From: a virus
Virus record (IMG/VR): IMGVR_UViG_3300049927_000040
Location: 1 to 28,780 of that record
Length of the DNA: 28,780 nucleotides
Direction: 5' to 3' (one strand)
The stretch's first letter is position 1. Every line of letters starts with the position of its first letter. The translations under genes and the position numbers were made by a program. The notes below the pieces were generated by a model. That model was not told the DNA's origin, made no database searches, and saw only the letters and a program-made list of their open reading frames with translations. Positions 15,855 to 23,371 of this stretch are shown here, one piece after another.

Positions 15855-16406
15855 TTACACCCTTACCTGTTTAGCCCAACCAGTGGCGTTCGAACTATCG
15901 TCCAGCATATAATCCGAAGCTGTCCCAGAGCCTGAATTCGATCCACCCCCGTCACCTCTTGACTTGAGCGCATTTGCTTGTACTCCAGTAGACCCAGCCT
16001 TCGCACTTCCACCAATCAACGCGCTTGACGCATCGAGATACCCTTGCTGCTTGGCAATCTTGCCGCCGTACACATCAAGCGCGGCTTGGTTCATGTACCC
16101 AGTAGATTGCACATGTCCCTTGTAGAGGATCGCTTGCTCATCGAGTTTCGCGTGCGCAACGCTCATCGCGAAAATGGAAAGAGCCGAACCCCCTGTTGTG
16201 ACGCCGGAAGCCGCTGCATTGGCCTCCTGTTGCCCGATCTGTTCCTTCGCCGCAACATCGTGCATCGCAGCATCGGCTGTCGCCTGCATTGATACGTTCG
16301 CAGCTTGCTGGCGCATGATGGTCGCGTTGTATTCATCGTTCGAAGCCTCTTGCTGCGAACTCTTTATTGCGCCGACCGCGCCTACAATTCCGCCTAACGC
16401 TTGCAT
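15855..16406 (-). CDS. Internal virion protein, T7 gp14-like
   Basis: The 183-aa protein starts MQALGGIVGAVGAIKS, a hydrophobic glycine/alanine segment suited to outer-membrane insertion, followed by a helical region rich in Gln, Ala and Glu and a flexible Gly/Ser tail (about 148-165). The composition and place before the gp15-like gene match the smallest ejected protein of T7-type virions, which forms a pore in the outer membrane. The ribosome-binding site is weak (GCGGGA directly before the ATG), and no alternative start is available between an upstream in-frame stop and this ATG, so low or coupled translation is possible. Confidence 0.78.
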   Translation of the reverse strand: MQALGGIVGAVGAIKSSQQEASNDEYNATIMRQQAANVSMQATADAAMHDVAAKEQIGQQEANAAASGVTTGGSALSIFAMSVAHAKLDEQAILYKGHVQSTGYMNQAALDVYGGKIAKQQGYLDASSALIGGSAKAGSTGVQANALKSRGDGGGSNSGSGTASDYMLDDSSNATGWAKQVRV

Positions 16407-16431
16407 TCCCGCTGCTGCTTCTGCCGTATAG

Positions 16432-16869
16432 TTACCCCGCCTTTCGTGCTATCTTCACATACATGTCTTGTGTCGTACCATTTGGGCTATAGTAAGGCAT
16501 CCGTGATTCGAAATGAAACCCTAACCGCTTTGCCCATTTCTCTGCCTTCGGAAACGTCGGATCAACCAATAACTCCAGCCGTTTCACTGGATTCTCTTTT
16601 ATCACCTTGCACACGGCGCGATGAATCGCGATCGTGTGCTTCGAAACATCACTGGACATCAGAGCCCATGCGATCGATCGGCCAGCCCAGAATGGCATAA
16701 TACCCGCGCATCCCACCACGTCTACTCCATCGAGCGCGGAATAACATGGTCCCGCTTTCTTGAGCCAGATCCCATACGCTGAAGTGAAATGCTCCTTCAT
16801 GTGGGCTTGCTCTGGTTGCAGCAAGATCCACTGCAAATGAAACGGTTCGAACGGAACGATCTCTACCAC
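16432..16869 (-). CDS. GNAT-like internal core protein, T7 gp13/DUF2833-like
   Basis: The 145-aa protein starts with a GTG immediately after the TAA of tail tube B. The elements VVGCAGIMPFWAGRSIAWALMS and RLELLVDPTFPKAEKWAKRLGFHFESRMPYYSPNG are arranged like an N-acetyltransferase (GNAT) fold: central strand, helix, then the xxxRLGF...E strand near the C-terminus. In T7-type phages the gene in this position (gp13, DUF2833) is needed for assembly of the internal core and shares this fold without proven acetylation. The Q/RxxGxG/A acetyl-CoA loop is not clear here, which fits a structural rather than enzymatic role. Confidence 0.75.
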   Translation of the reverse strand: MVEIVPFEPFHLQWILLQPEQAHMKEHFTSAYGIWLKKAGPCYSALDGVDVVGCAGIMPFWAGRSIAWALMSSDVSKHTIAIHRAVCKVIKENPVKRLELLVDPTFPKAEKWAKRLGFHFESRMPYYSPNGTTQDMYVKIARKAG

Positions 16870-19245
16870 TTATCCCCCGTCTTGTGTCTCAATCCTTGGC
16901 ATTATCGATATAACAGTTCCAGGCAAAGGCTGATCGAATCGGAAGCATACATAGTTCGCCGTCGAATAGGCACTTTCCCATATAAAGTCTGTTTTGTCCC
17001 CGGAGAACAACGGCACCACGGCATTGGTCGCCATTTTCGATGTTCGAAACGGGAGTCGCGTCAACTTGCCGAGCCCGCTTGTGTTAAAGGTCGGTCCCAC
17101 ACTGATATCCAAGCTATCATGCAACCGGAACGCGACTCTATGGTTACGCTGAATCTTTCCTTGTGCCGTGCCTTGCGCTGATCCTGCTTCCGGTCTGAGA
17201 GTCTGTCCATCGCTGTTGAATCCGTACCCGAAGTTCACCATTGAATACCCGGCTGGAGCAACTGTAAAATTCGGTGGAAGCGTCACATTCCCGAACGCAT
17301 CAACTGTGACATCTGGAACCGTTGCACCATCCGCAAGGACTTGGATCGTCTCACCGGCCAAGTGATTGAGTCCGCCGAACGTCAATGTCGGAGAGCCCGA
17401 ATATGTAAGACCAGCATCGACGAAGAATGCACTAGATTGCGCGTCCCCGCGCTCCCAGATCTTATTCATGAACTCGTTGTAGCGAACGATTCGACCTCCA
17501 ATGTATCGCTGTACGACTAAGTACACTGTATCAGTCAGGCTATCAATACTCGGAATGACACACATCGATTCTACCACAGGGGGCAGAGTGTGTCCCGCGT
17601 TTGAGAATCCCCCAAGTATATGCCGATGCCACGCTTCAACCTTATCATCTGTGCTGTATGTCATGCCCACAAGTACACCATCGAGTCGAACTCCCCAGAC
17701 TACAGAACTTAATTCCTGCTGATACGCAATTTCCCGTATACCAGTGAGTAAGGCTGTTGGACCCTTAGTGATATGTTCAGCCAAAATTGAGAGATTCTTT
17801 GATTTCAGCTTATTCTCATAGTAGAGGAATGAAATCTCACGGACCTTTCTGTTCCCGTGCTGGACGTAGATTAAATTTCCATCCGCGCGAGTCGGCTGAA
17901 GATTCGCGACTCCATTATCAAGGGATTGCTTTGCTGTTATGTTCAGAGATGAGATTGCTTCTCCCAAACTCGATGAACTCACCAACCACTCCCCCTGTGA
18001 CGTTCCACAGACCAGGCCGGCAGAGTTTCCACGCATCCAGAAGATTGCTTGTACATCATCCGAATCTAGCGTAGCATTGACGGCGCTTGCGGCTACGACA
18101 ACTCCGGTTGTATCAGTCTCCGCGAAGTTCAGATAGTCCCCAGACTTCGAACCATCAACTCGTTCTACTGCCGCTGGACATCCCCCCATCCAGAGCCGGC
18201 CGTTAAAGAAGGAGGGGCATGTTGGATAGCCGGTTGTCGCTGAGTAGAGTCCAAGTCTCCATGTCTTCACGGCTCCCGTTCCACCAAAGGCATTGATCAC
18301 AGTACAGACTGCGACGAGTGACGTGTTCACCGCCGTTATGAGCGCGTATCCCCAAACTCCAGTGACAAGCGTTCTCACATATCGGCCTACGTCAGTCGAA
18401 AGCCATCCTTGGTTATTGTTCACGCCGGTCGTCGATGAAAGGGTGAGTGTGATCCCCGCGCCCGGGCCAATCGCACTTGCGGCCATCGTGGTAGATCCAG
18501 CATTGATCAACATGTATGGACCGTCAAGGAATACGATCGGCGTGTACGTCCACGAAGCATCGCCAGTTCGCGAGAGTGTAGCCGGGGGATAACTCGGATG
18601 AGTAATATAAAACGTGTCAGCCGACTGTGTGAACTTCAGTTGAAATAGATCCGCGAACGCATAGGGAGTGACAACGGTATAGACACGGGCCATGCTCCCG
18701 CCACTCACATACGCTCCGTACCCGGATGCGTTGATCGGTACACCCACGATCGTACTCAAGTCGTTCAGCGAAAGGATCTTACTCGTGGTATTGACCGCGC
18801 CCACACGAAAGCGCCTATGATTGAGCTGAATCATACCCACAACGCCTGTGATATCCAGATCATCGCCAACGATCGGATCTGTTCCCGTATAGTTCACGAC
18901 CAACGGATTTGTGCTTGTAATTCCTGTGATACTTAATGTCGTATCGTAGATCGGTCCACCTTGCTTCTTAAATCGAACGTACAGATCCCCAAACTCAAGA
19001 TCATACGCTTGGATCGTGGAGAACTTAAATGCGACTGTTCGTGTGCCTAACGGATTCGAAGAATACCGAACTTCATCGATAAAATACGTTCCACCACGCC
19101 GCGTACATGGGCCTTGAATCATTGGAATGAGATTCAGACATACAGCCATCGCGTTTTTGTACTTGTCAAGTGTAACCTGGCCATACAAAAGCGGAGAGAT
19201 CTCCCCGGTATTAAAACTCGTTTGATTTGGATCTACACGAGGCAT
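16870..19245 (-). CDS. Tail tubular protein B (nozzle), T7 gp12-like
   Basis: The 791-aa protein opens with TSFNTGEISPLLYGQVTLDKYKNAM, and CLNLIPMIQGPCTRRGGTYF follows. This is the highly characteristic start of the podovirus tail nozzle family. The rest is beta-rich with repeated propeller-like blades, including DTFYITHPSYPP (about 212-223), PSFFNGRLWMGG and VEAWHRHILGG. In T7 the nozzle is a hexamer at the tip of the short tail and contacts the host envelope. It follows tail tube A directly (stop then start at 19245/19246), and the GNAT-like core protein follows it without a gap. Confidence 0.9.
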   Translation of the reverse strand: MPRVDPNQTSFNTGEISPLLYGQVTLDKYKNAMAVCLNLIPMIQGPCTRRGGTYFIDEVRYSSNPLGTRTVAFKFSTIQAYDLEFGDLYVRFKKQGGPIYDTTLSITGITSTNPLVVNYTGTDPIVGDDLDITGVVGMIQLNHRRFRVGAVNTTSKILSLNDLSTIVGVPINASGYGAYVSGGSMARVYTVVTPYAFADLFQLKFTQSADTFYITHPSYPPATLSRTGDASWTYTPIVFLDGPYMLINAGSTTMAASAIGPGAGITLTLSSTTGVNNNQGWLSTDVGRYVRTLVTGVWGYALITAVNTSLVAVCTVINAFGGTGAVKTWRLGLYSATTGYPTCPSFFNGRLWMGGCPAAVERVDGSKSGDYLNFAETDTTGVVVAASAVNATLDSDDVQAIFWMRGNSAGLVCGTSQGEWLVSSSSLGEAISSLNITAKQSLDNGVANLQPTRADGNLIYVQHGNRKVREISFLYYENKLKSKNLSILAEHITKGPTALLTGIREIAYQQELSSVVWGVRLDGVLVGMTYSTDDKVEAWHRHILGGFSNAGHTLPPVVESMCVIPSIDSLTDTVYLVVQRYIGGRIVRYNEFMNKIWERGDAQSSAFFVDAGLTYSGSPTLTFGGLNHLAGETIQVLADGATVPDVTVDAFGNVTLPPNFTVAPAGYSMVNFGYGFNSDGQTLRPEAGSAQGTAQGKIQRNHRVAFRLHDSLDISVGPTFNTSGLGKLTRLPFRTSKMATNAVVPLFSGDKTDFIWESAYSTANYVCFRFDQPLPGTVISIMPRIETQDGG

Positions 19246-19893
19246 TTAATACGTCCATCCACCAGACCCGGCCCAACTCGTACCGGATTGCCAGGCGCTA
19301 TCCCCGAACATCGTTCCATTGATCCGAGCGGAAATCCATGTATCGACAGGTTGATCGTCAACGATCTTCTCGAACGCATTCATCTTCCGAGCTTCGAAAA
19401 TCACATCCCTGTATTCTTCCTTCACGTCCTTTTTCTTCGTGTTTGATTGCGTGACTTGCTCGCACATGTGCCACGCCATCTTACATGCAAGAGCTTCGAC
19501 AAAGAGCGGATCAAATCGTGTCGTGTCCGTGATATCGATCAAGCACTTTACACTGAGGCTTGTCCCATCGTTCGTGTGAATCATCGTCTGTCCCTGAAAT
19601 GATTCTAATCTCCAATCGAGACCAGATCGCGCCGGTAACAGTACGCGCATACAGTTCGGGGGAACGGGAAACGCATACAAATAGGTGAACAACGGAACTC
19701 CCGTTGTCGGCGCAAGTACGAATCGCTGAATAGAAAAACTCCACGGATGCGCGCGCAGTTCCCGCTGTCTCATCACGTCATAACAGGTGTTACACGCGCG
19801 CCCGTTTGTCGAGTCTTCATCGATCGCGACGATACCCGATGATCCAAGTTTCTGAAGAGCGATGTTGCATATTGTCACTACGCTCGTTGCCAT
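19246..19893 (-). CDS. Tail tubular protein A (adaptor), T7 gp11-like
   Basis: The 215-aa protein starts after AGGAGG with five-to-six-base spacing. The N-terminal VVTICNIALQKLGSSGIVAIDEDSTNGRACNTCYDVMRQRELRAHPWSFSI is typical of the gp11-type adaptor: a helical bundle with the R-A-C...Y...R...L..HPW signature. A central beta insertion (FTYLYAFPVPPNCMRVL) and a C-terminal helix (CKMAWHMCEQVTQSNTKK) complete the fold. It forms a ring joining the portal to the nozzle. A hairpin pair lies directly upstream (19918-19980), so this gene may begin a separate or reduced transcript. Confidence 0.88.
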   Translation of the reverse strand: MATSVVTICNIALQKLGSSGIVAIDEDSTNGRACNTCYDVMRQRELRAHPWSFSIQRFVLAPTTGVPLFTYLYAFPVPPNCMRVLLPARSGLDWRLESFQGQTMIHTNDGTSLSVKCLIDITDTTRFDPLFVEALACKMAWHMCEQVTQSNTKKKDVKEEYRDVIFEARKMNAFEKIVDDQPVDTWISARINGTMFGDSAWQSGTSWAGSGGWTY

Positions 19894-19917
19894 AGAGAAT
19901 CCTCCTCACAACACAAC

Positions 19918-19945
19918 GGGGATCTCACGGTAACGCAAGATCCCC
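19918..19945 (-). terminator. Hairpin between virion gene blocks, weak terminator or processing site
   Basis: GGGGATCT and AGATCCCC form a perfect 8-bp stem with a 12-base loop just upstream of tail tube A. On the late strand it is followed by GTTGTGTTGTG, a broken rather than clean U-tract, so termination may be partial. The tail-tube ribosome-binding site AGGAGG lies immediately downstream. Confidence 0.55.
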
Positions 19946-19957
19946 ATGAACTCACCT

Positions 19958-19980
19958 TCGCGTAGGAGATTCTTACGCGA
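19958..19980 (-). other. Stem-loop at the stop codon of the 178-aa gene
   Basis: TCGCGTA and TACGCGA form a 7-bp stem around a 9-base loop. The stem contains the last codons and TAA stop of the 178-aa gene. With the 19918-19945 hairpin it makes a tandem pair. It has no U-tract of its own, so it is more likely an mRNA stabiliser or part of a compound terminator. Confidence 0.5.
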
Positions 19981-20509
19981 TGATTTCTTCCCACACAAGA
20001 GATCCAAATCCTGTCACGGCTGTCAACGCTCCTATACCGATGTACCCGCCAGGAAGAATAATGCTCACACCACGCATGTCTTCAACCTGAATAGGATTCG
20101 GAAATGCCGCCGCAGTAAATCCCCCCAGTAGCGGTATCATCCAAGTCGGTGTACCAACCAACGTCGCAGCGGCATCTGCAAGCCCCACTGGGGCTGTCAG
20201 GAATGCTGAACCAACGCTCATAGAGAACGGCACAAGCGGTGTAGTATGAGCCGTGATACCAGCCGCCAGCCATCCACCAAACAGCATGATTGGAGCGACG
20301 GCTGCTGGCGCGGCAGTAAGCGCGAGACCCGCCATAATCAATTCAAGATTGAACTTGCTACCCGCTGGATTCGAAAGCACAATGCCTGTATATGTGGTCG
20401 CCAAGGCCACAGAAAACGCCGTGGCAGATTGGTTCATCGCGCCGTAGAGCCTGCCTTTCCGAGCGGCTTGTTCGTATCCCCCGCCAGATTGAACTTTTTC
20501 CATCGTCAT
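19973..20509 (-). CDS. Beta-rich virion protein between capsid and tail genes, unknown
   Basis: The 178-aa protein starts at an ATG eight bases after AAGGAG. The middle contains TGIVLSNPAGSKFNLELIMAGLALTAAPAA, a pattern I associate with beta-sandwich phage surface or head proteins (a 'YNPxGSgkNL' strand pair). The rest is rich in Gly, Ala, Thr and Pro and hydrophobic without clear membrane helices. Position after the capsid gene suggests a head decoration or head-tail protein. No family name can be given with confidence. Confidence 0.65.
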   Translation of the reverse strand: MTMEKVQSGGGYEQAARKGRLYGAMNQSATAFSVALATTYTGIVLSNPAGSKFNLELIMAGLALTAAPAAVAPIMLFGGWLAAGITAHTTPLVPFSMSVGSAFLTAPVGLADAAATLVGTPTWMIPLLGGFTAAAFPNPIQVEDMRGVSIILPGGYIGIGALTAVTGFGSLVWEEIIA

Positions 20510-20521
20510 GGCGCAAACTCC

Positions 20522-20716
20522 TTATGCTGGAGCATTCGCCCGTTCAATAAACGACATGATCGCCCACGTTGCCGAATCTATTTTCATTTTGTCCATGCCG
20601 GTTACTCCGTCATGCACACGCAACTCTATATCAGAACCCGCTGAAGCCGTTCCGAACGTAACCGCAGAAGGATCAAGTCCCCCGCCTACATTGATACCGT
20701 AAAAGTGATCGGCCAT
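20522..20716 (-). CDS. Small virion-region protein, unknown function
   Basis: ATG 20716 (MADHFYGIN) is preferred to an upstream ATG at 20740 because AAGGAG lies seven bases before it. The 64-aa product (FYGINVGGGLDPSAVTFGTASAGSDIELRVHDG...KMKIDSATWAIMSFIERA) looks like a compact beta structure ending in a helix. It lies 12 bases upstream of the 178-aa virion gene and just after the capsid-unit terminator, so its transcription must depend on read-through or an unseen promoter. No family recognised. Confidence 0.7.
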   Translation of the reverse strand: MADHFYGINVGGGLDPSAVTFGTASAGSDIELRVHDGVTGMDKMKIDSATWAIMSFIERANAPA

Positions 20717-20759
20717 GTTAAACTCCTTCAGCCTCGACAAAAGTTGACTAGGGCCATCG

Positions 20760-20790
20760 AAAAAGTTGGCACTTACTCGGAAGTGCCAAC
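20760..20790 (-). terminator. Strong intrinsic terminator after the capsid unit
   Basis: On the late strand GTTGGCACTT and AAGTGCCAAC form a perfect 10-bp stem with a 6-base loop, followed directly by TTTTT. It lies 8 bases after the stop of the 179-aa gene. This is a textbook rho-independent terminator and closes the transcript that begins at the promoter before the capsid gene. Confidence 0.9.
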
Positions 20791-20798
20791 CTATTCGG

Positions 20799-21338
20799 TT
20801 AGATCTTGTACCGGACTCTCAGGGCCGCAGCGCCCGTGCCCGTAGTAATGGCTGTGGTATCCACAGTCATACACACATCAAGCATCGCCACTGGATCTGC
20901 CACCATCCCAATCGCTTGCCAGATCGGTTGATCCATCAGGGCCAAGCTGTTGAGCGACGTACCAACGCCAAACACGACTTCCGTTCCGTTCACAGCGGCC
21001 GCAATTGACAGGGCCTTTGTGAAGAACACATCCGAACCTGTACCCTGTGCGCCGAACGCAACTAGGCCACCGTCCTTCGTGTTGCGGTAGATCCCGATGC
21101 TCACCGCGCCTGCTGTCTGAGCCCCAGACCACACCTGGACAGAAGCCACAACAGCGTTCGAAGGAATAGAAGCGAACCGGAACACTGACAACACCGATGC
21201 AGCCGCCGTGATCGATGCGATGAAGTCATAGACTTCAACCAATCGAGCAGGCGAGCCTTGATACCCCGCAGTGTCGAGCACCGGGGGCTGCGCATCACGA
21301 TTCGTGATACTCGGAGATTTCAAAAAGACTACAGCCAT
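20799..21338 (-). CDS. Probable head decoration or minor head protein
   Basis: The 179-aa protein follows the capsid gene by 31 bases with GAGAGG six bases before its ATG. It is beta-rich and small-residue rich: SVQVWSGAQTAGAVSIGIYRNTKDGG (about 66-91), a GTEVVFGVGTSL strand, and ALRVRYKI at the end. The layout resembles a single beta-barrel domain. It shares the capsid promoter and lies before the strong terminator, so it should be made in amounts close to those of the capsid, which fits a decoration or stabilising protein. The function is inferred from context only. Confidence 0.65.
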   Translation of the reverse strand: MAVVFLKSPSITNRDAQPPVLDTAGYQGSPARLVEVYDFIASITAAASVLSVFRFASIPSNAVVASVQVWSGAQTAGAVSIGIYRNTKDGGLVAFGAQGTGSDVFFTKALSIAAAVNGTEVVFGVGTSLNSLALMDQPIWQAIGMVADPVAMLDVCMTVDTTAITTGTGAAALRVRYKI

Positions 21339-21369
21339 GACATACCTCTCTCGAACTCAAAATTGTGAA

Positions 21370-22281
21370 TTACCGGCACCAAATCTTGATAACCTTGTTC
21401 TCTTCTACACGAGTGGCCCCAAAGGTACCAATCGTATAAACCTGCCAGGGCTCTGCTTGCAGATCGTTTCTCCGCGATACCGTCGAGATAGGATCTTGCC
21501 ACAGGCCCAGGTGCATCCCGGACTTTGCCCACACCGGAATGGCTGTAGACGTTCCGCCGAGATCATCGCCGGCTGCCGGCCGAGACAAGGTGAACAGCAA
21601 CTCACAATGAATGAACTTGATTCCCAAGAAACTATGAACACGGCCCTCGTGCATCACCGGGCGATCCGGCTCATTGAAGTCAGACGAGATAACCTGTATC
21701 TCGTTCAACAGCGCATCATGCTCGTTCGAAGTAATCGCACAGAATACCTCGTCATTATCAAAATCGACGAAGTAGGACATGAGCAATTTCTTCGCAGCAC
21801 GTAACTTCGGCACATTGATATTCGAAGTCGTTCCACCAGTGCTCACACCAACCACGTTCGCAGAAGGGAACGTCACAGCGGTCGCGCCCTGAAGACCAGT
21901 CAATGCAGACGTGAAGAACCCGTTGATAATTTCTGAATCCATTGCACGGCCCATCGCGTAGACGGCGTTCGTGACGTAAGCGGACTCAGGATCAACGATC
22001 AAACGTAACTTGTCGAAGGTATCGATCAACTGAGGAAGATCATAGTCAACTGGATACACCCATCGCGATGTTTCCACAGCATCGACTCTGGACATCGGAG
22101 CAAAACGAGAGGTGACACGGTTTGCGTTCACCTGTGCAACTTGATCGATTGGACTTGCTTGTTTACCAACGTAGTGCCCTTCGGTCATGCCCTTCCGAAG
22201 CATCGACCCCTTTTGCTGCAAGAGGAGCCCTACGTTAGTCGCAAATTGTACGACATAGAACTGCGGTAGATTGATAGACAT
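21370..22281 (-). CDS. Major capsid protein (Phage_capsid_2/Bbp17-like, HK97 fold)
   Basis: ATG 22281 is chosen because GGAGGGGG lies just upstream; a GTG at 22296 would sit within that site. The 303-aa product (MSINLPQFYVVQFATNVGLLLQQKGSMLR...) matches the podovirus capsid family that begins with an N-arm of this type. The SRWVYPVDYDLPQLIDTFDKLRLIVDPESAYVTNAVYAMGRAMDSEII stretch is the spine-helix region, and the C-terminal WQDPISTVSRRND..PWQVYTIGTFGATRVEENKVIKI forms the closing strands. Hundreds of copies build the head. The gene has its own strong promoter with an overlapping palindrome, a structured leader and a terminator after the next gene, consistent with boosted expression. Confidence 0.9.
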   Translation of the reverse strand: MSINLPQFYVVQFATNVGLLLQQKGSMLRKGMTEGHYVGKQASPIDQVAQVNANRVTSRFAPMSRVDAVETSRWVYPVDYDLPQLIDTFDKLRLIVDPESAYVTNAVYAMGRAMDSEIINGFFTSALTGLQGATAVTFPSANVVGVSTGGTTSNINVPKLRAAKKLLMSYFVDFDNDEVFCAITSNEHDALLNEIQVISSDFNEPDRPVMHEGRVHSFLGIKFIHCELLFTLSRPAAGDDLGGTSTAIPVWAKSGMHLGLWQDPISTVSRRNDLQAEPWQVYTIGTFGATRVEENKVIKIWCR

Positions 22282-22326
22282 GGGAACCCCCTCCACAACA
22301 CAAAATTGGAATGTTGCTTCGAAGGG

Positions 22327-22392
22327 CTTCCCCGTCCTGGCGGGACTCTTCTAATCCGTTTCGCCGGATATGTGGCGGACGGCTTTCCCGTC
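22327..22392 (-). other. Structured 5' leader of the capsid mRNA, three tandem hairpins
   Basis: Within the capsid leader, short perfect stems follow one another: GACGG/CCGTC (22378-22392, 5-base loop), ATCCG/CGGAT (22354-22369, 6-base loop) and CCCG/CGGG (22331-22344, 6-base loop), with a weak GAAG/CTTC pair at 22321-22330. They lie between the promoter and the GGAGGGGG ribosome-binding site. Such leaders often protect abundant mRNAs or modulate initiation; the function here is inferred. Confidence 0.55.
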
Positions 22393-22402
22393 AGCACGAG
22401 GA

Positions 22403-22424
22403 TTTATATCGTGATCGATATAAA
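22403..22424. repeat. Perfect 9-bp inverted repeat in the capsid leader
   Basis: TTTATATCG and CGATATAAA flank a 4-base spacer, a perfect 22-bp inverted repeat just downstream of the predicted start of transcription. It could be a protein-binding operator or the first hairpin of the leader; the A+T-rich stem contrasts with the G+C-rich hairpins that follow. Confidence 0.85.
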
Positions 22425-22437
22425 CTTCCCTCGATTT

Positions 22438-22453
22438 ATACTGTCTACAGTAT
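22438..22453. promoter_or_regulatory. Operator-like palindrome overlapping the capsid promoter -10
   Basis: ATACTGT and ACAGTAT flank a 2-base centre, a perfect 16-bp palindrome that contains the whole -10 element TACTGT and reaches the expected transcription start. A dimeric regulator bound here would block or remodel the promoter. It has CTG-N4-CAG rather than the CTG-N10-CAG of the enterobacterial LexA box, so LexA is not implied. Confidence 0.7.
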
Positions 22454-22475
22454 CAAAACGCCTGAGAACTGTCAA
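22447..22475 (-). promoter_or_regulatory. Sigma70-type promoter for the capsid gene
   Basis: A perfect -35 TTGACA (22470-22475) and a -10 TACTGT (22447-22452) are separated by exactly 17 bases on the late strand. The -35 overlaps the stop codon of the scaffold gene. Transcription would start near 22440, giving a leader of about 160 bases before the capsid ATG. Confidence 0.8.
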
Positions 22476-23371
22476 CCCCCCTCAGTTCCCTTGATCTCCA
22501 CCATGCCCGGATACGCAATCTTATTCAGCGCGGCGAGCTGTGCGCGGGCGTCCATCCGTTGTTTTGGATCTCTGCTATTCCACTGTTGAACGAATGCCTT
22601 GTCCTTCTTCAATGATTCAATCTTGGCCATCGCGCCTTGAGATGTAAGCCCGGAGAATGCCGAATCCGGCGTGCGATTTCCACCGTCAATAAACTGTGTA
22701 TCCTCAACAGCAATGCGCGTGCCAATCGTATGCAAAAATTTCATCGCAGCTTTTGCTCCCATAGAAGACTTCAGAGCCTTCAATGTATCTGCTCCCATGC
22801 CAAACACCGTTGCAGCCTTATCGACAATAGAGCAATTCTTTTCGAACTGATCTCCCCACTCAGCCTTTAACTCCGTTGTATCTTTCACAAGCGCGGCTGC
22901 TTGTGCTTCACCTTGCGCCTTCACAGTCGCAGCAAGGTGAGCGTTCCATTTCTCTGAAACTTTGGTGACCGCGTTCTGTGAAAGACCAGCTTCGTGAAAC
23001 CACGTCGCAGCCGTCTTTGCGAATTCTCCTTTATCGCCTTCCGGCACAGGAATTTTATATTCCTCTGCTTTTGCCGGCCGGCCGAGCTTCGTATAGACTT
23101 CGTTCCATGCAGTCGGATCATTATCCTTCGGGAGCTTCACCATCAGCTCTGGCGGAACTCCTGTCAGCTTTTCCAAATTCTTGTAGGACGTTAAAACATC
23201 CTTCGGACCCTTCCACTGTCTCTCTGTGATCAATGGCATGTCCGCATCGTCGAGCCCCGCTGTCTTCCAATCATACGCGGCAGCCGGTGCAGGTGCGGGA
23301 GCAGCATTGGGAGCCGGAGCTGGAGCCGGCGCGGGCGTTCCTGAAGGTAATACGGTCGATGGTGCTGTCAT
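22472..23371 (-). CDS. Capsid scaffolding protein
   Basis: ATG 23371 (MTAPSTVLPSG) is chosen because AAAGGAG lies nine bases upstream and the ATG overlaps the preceding stop as TAATG. The 299-aa product begins with a flexible Pro-Ala repeat (about residues 12-32), then WKTAGLDDADMPLITERQWKGPKDVLTSYKNLEKLTG, a segment frequent in podovirus scaffolds. A long helical, alanine/lysine-rich body (about 90-230) follows, then a short C-terminal part that may contact the capsid. The position directly before the capsid gene and the high charge agree with an assembly scaffold that is removed from the mature head. Confidence 0.82.
   Translation of the reverse strand: MTAPSTVLPSGTPAPAPAPAPNAAPAPAPAAAYDWKTAGLDDADMPLITERQWKGPKDVLTSYKNLEKLTGVPPELMVKLPKDNDPTAWNEVYTKLGRPAKAEEYKIPVPEGDKGEFAKTAATWFHEAGLSQNAVTKVSEKWNAHLAATVKAQGEAQAAALVKDTTELKAEWGDQFEKNCSIVDKAATVFGMGADTLKALKSSMGAKAAMKFLHTIGTRIAVEDTQFIDGGNRTPDSAFSGLTSQGAMAKIESLKKDKAFVQQWNSRDPKQRMDARAQLAALNKIAYPGMVEIKGTEGG

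Noticed and set aside
22281-22296. GTG 22296 as the capsid start
   Set aside because: It would place the GGAGGGGG ribosome-binding site inside the coding region; ATG 22281 gives the normal capsid N-terminus.
22438-22453. LexA/SOS box
   Set aside because: Spacing between CTG and CAG is 4, not 10, so it is not the enterobacterial SOS box.
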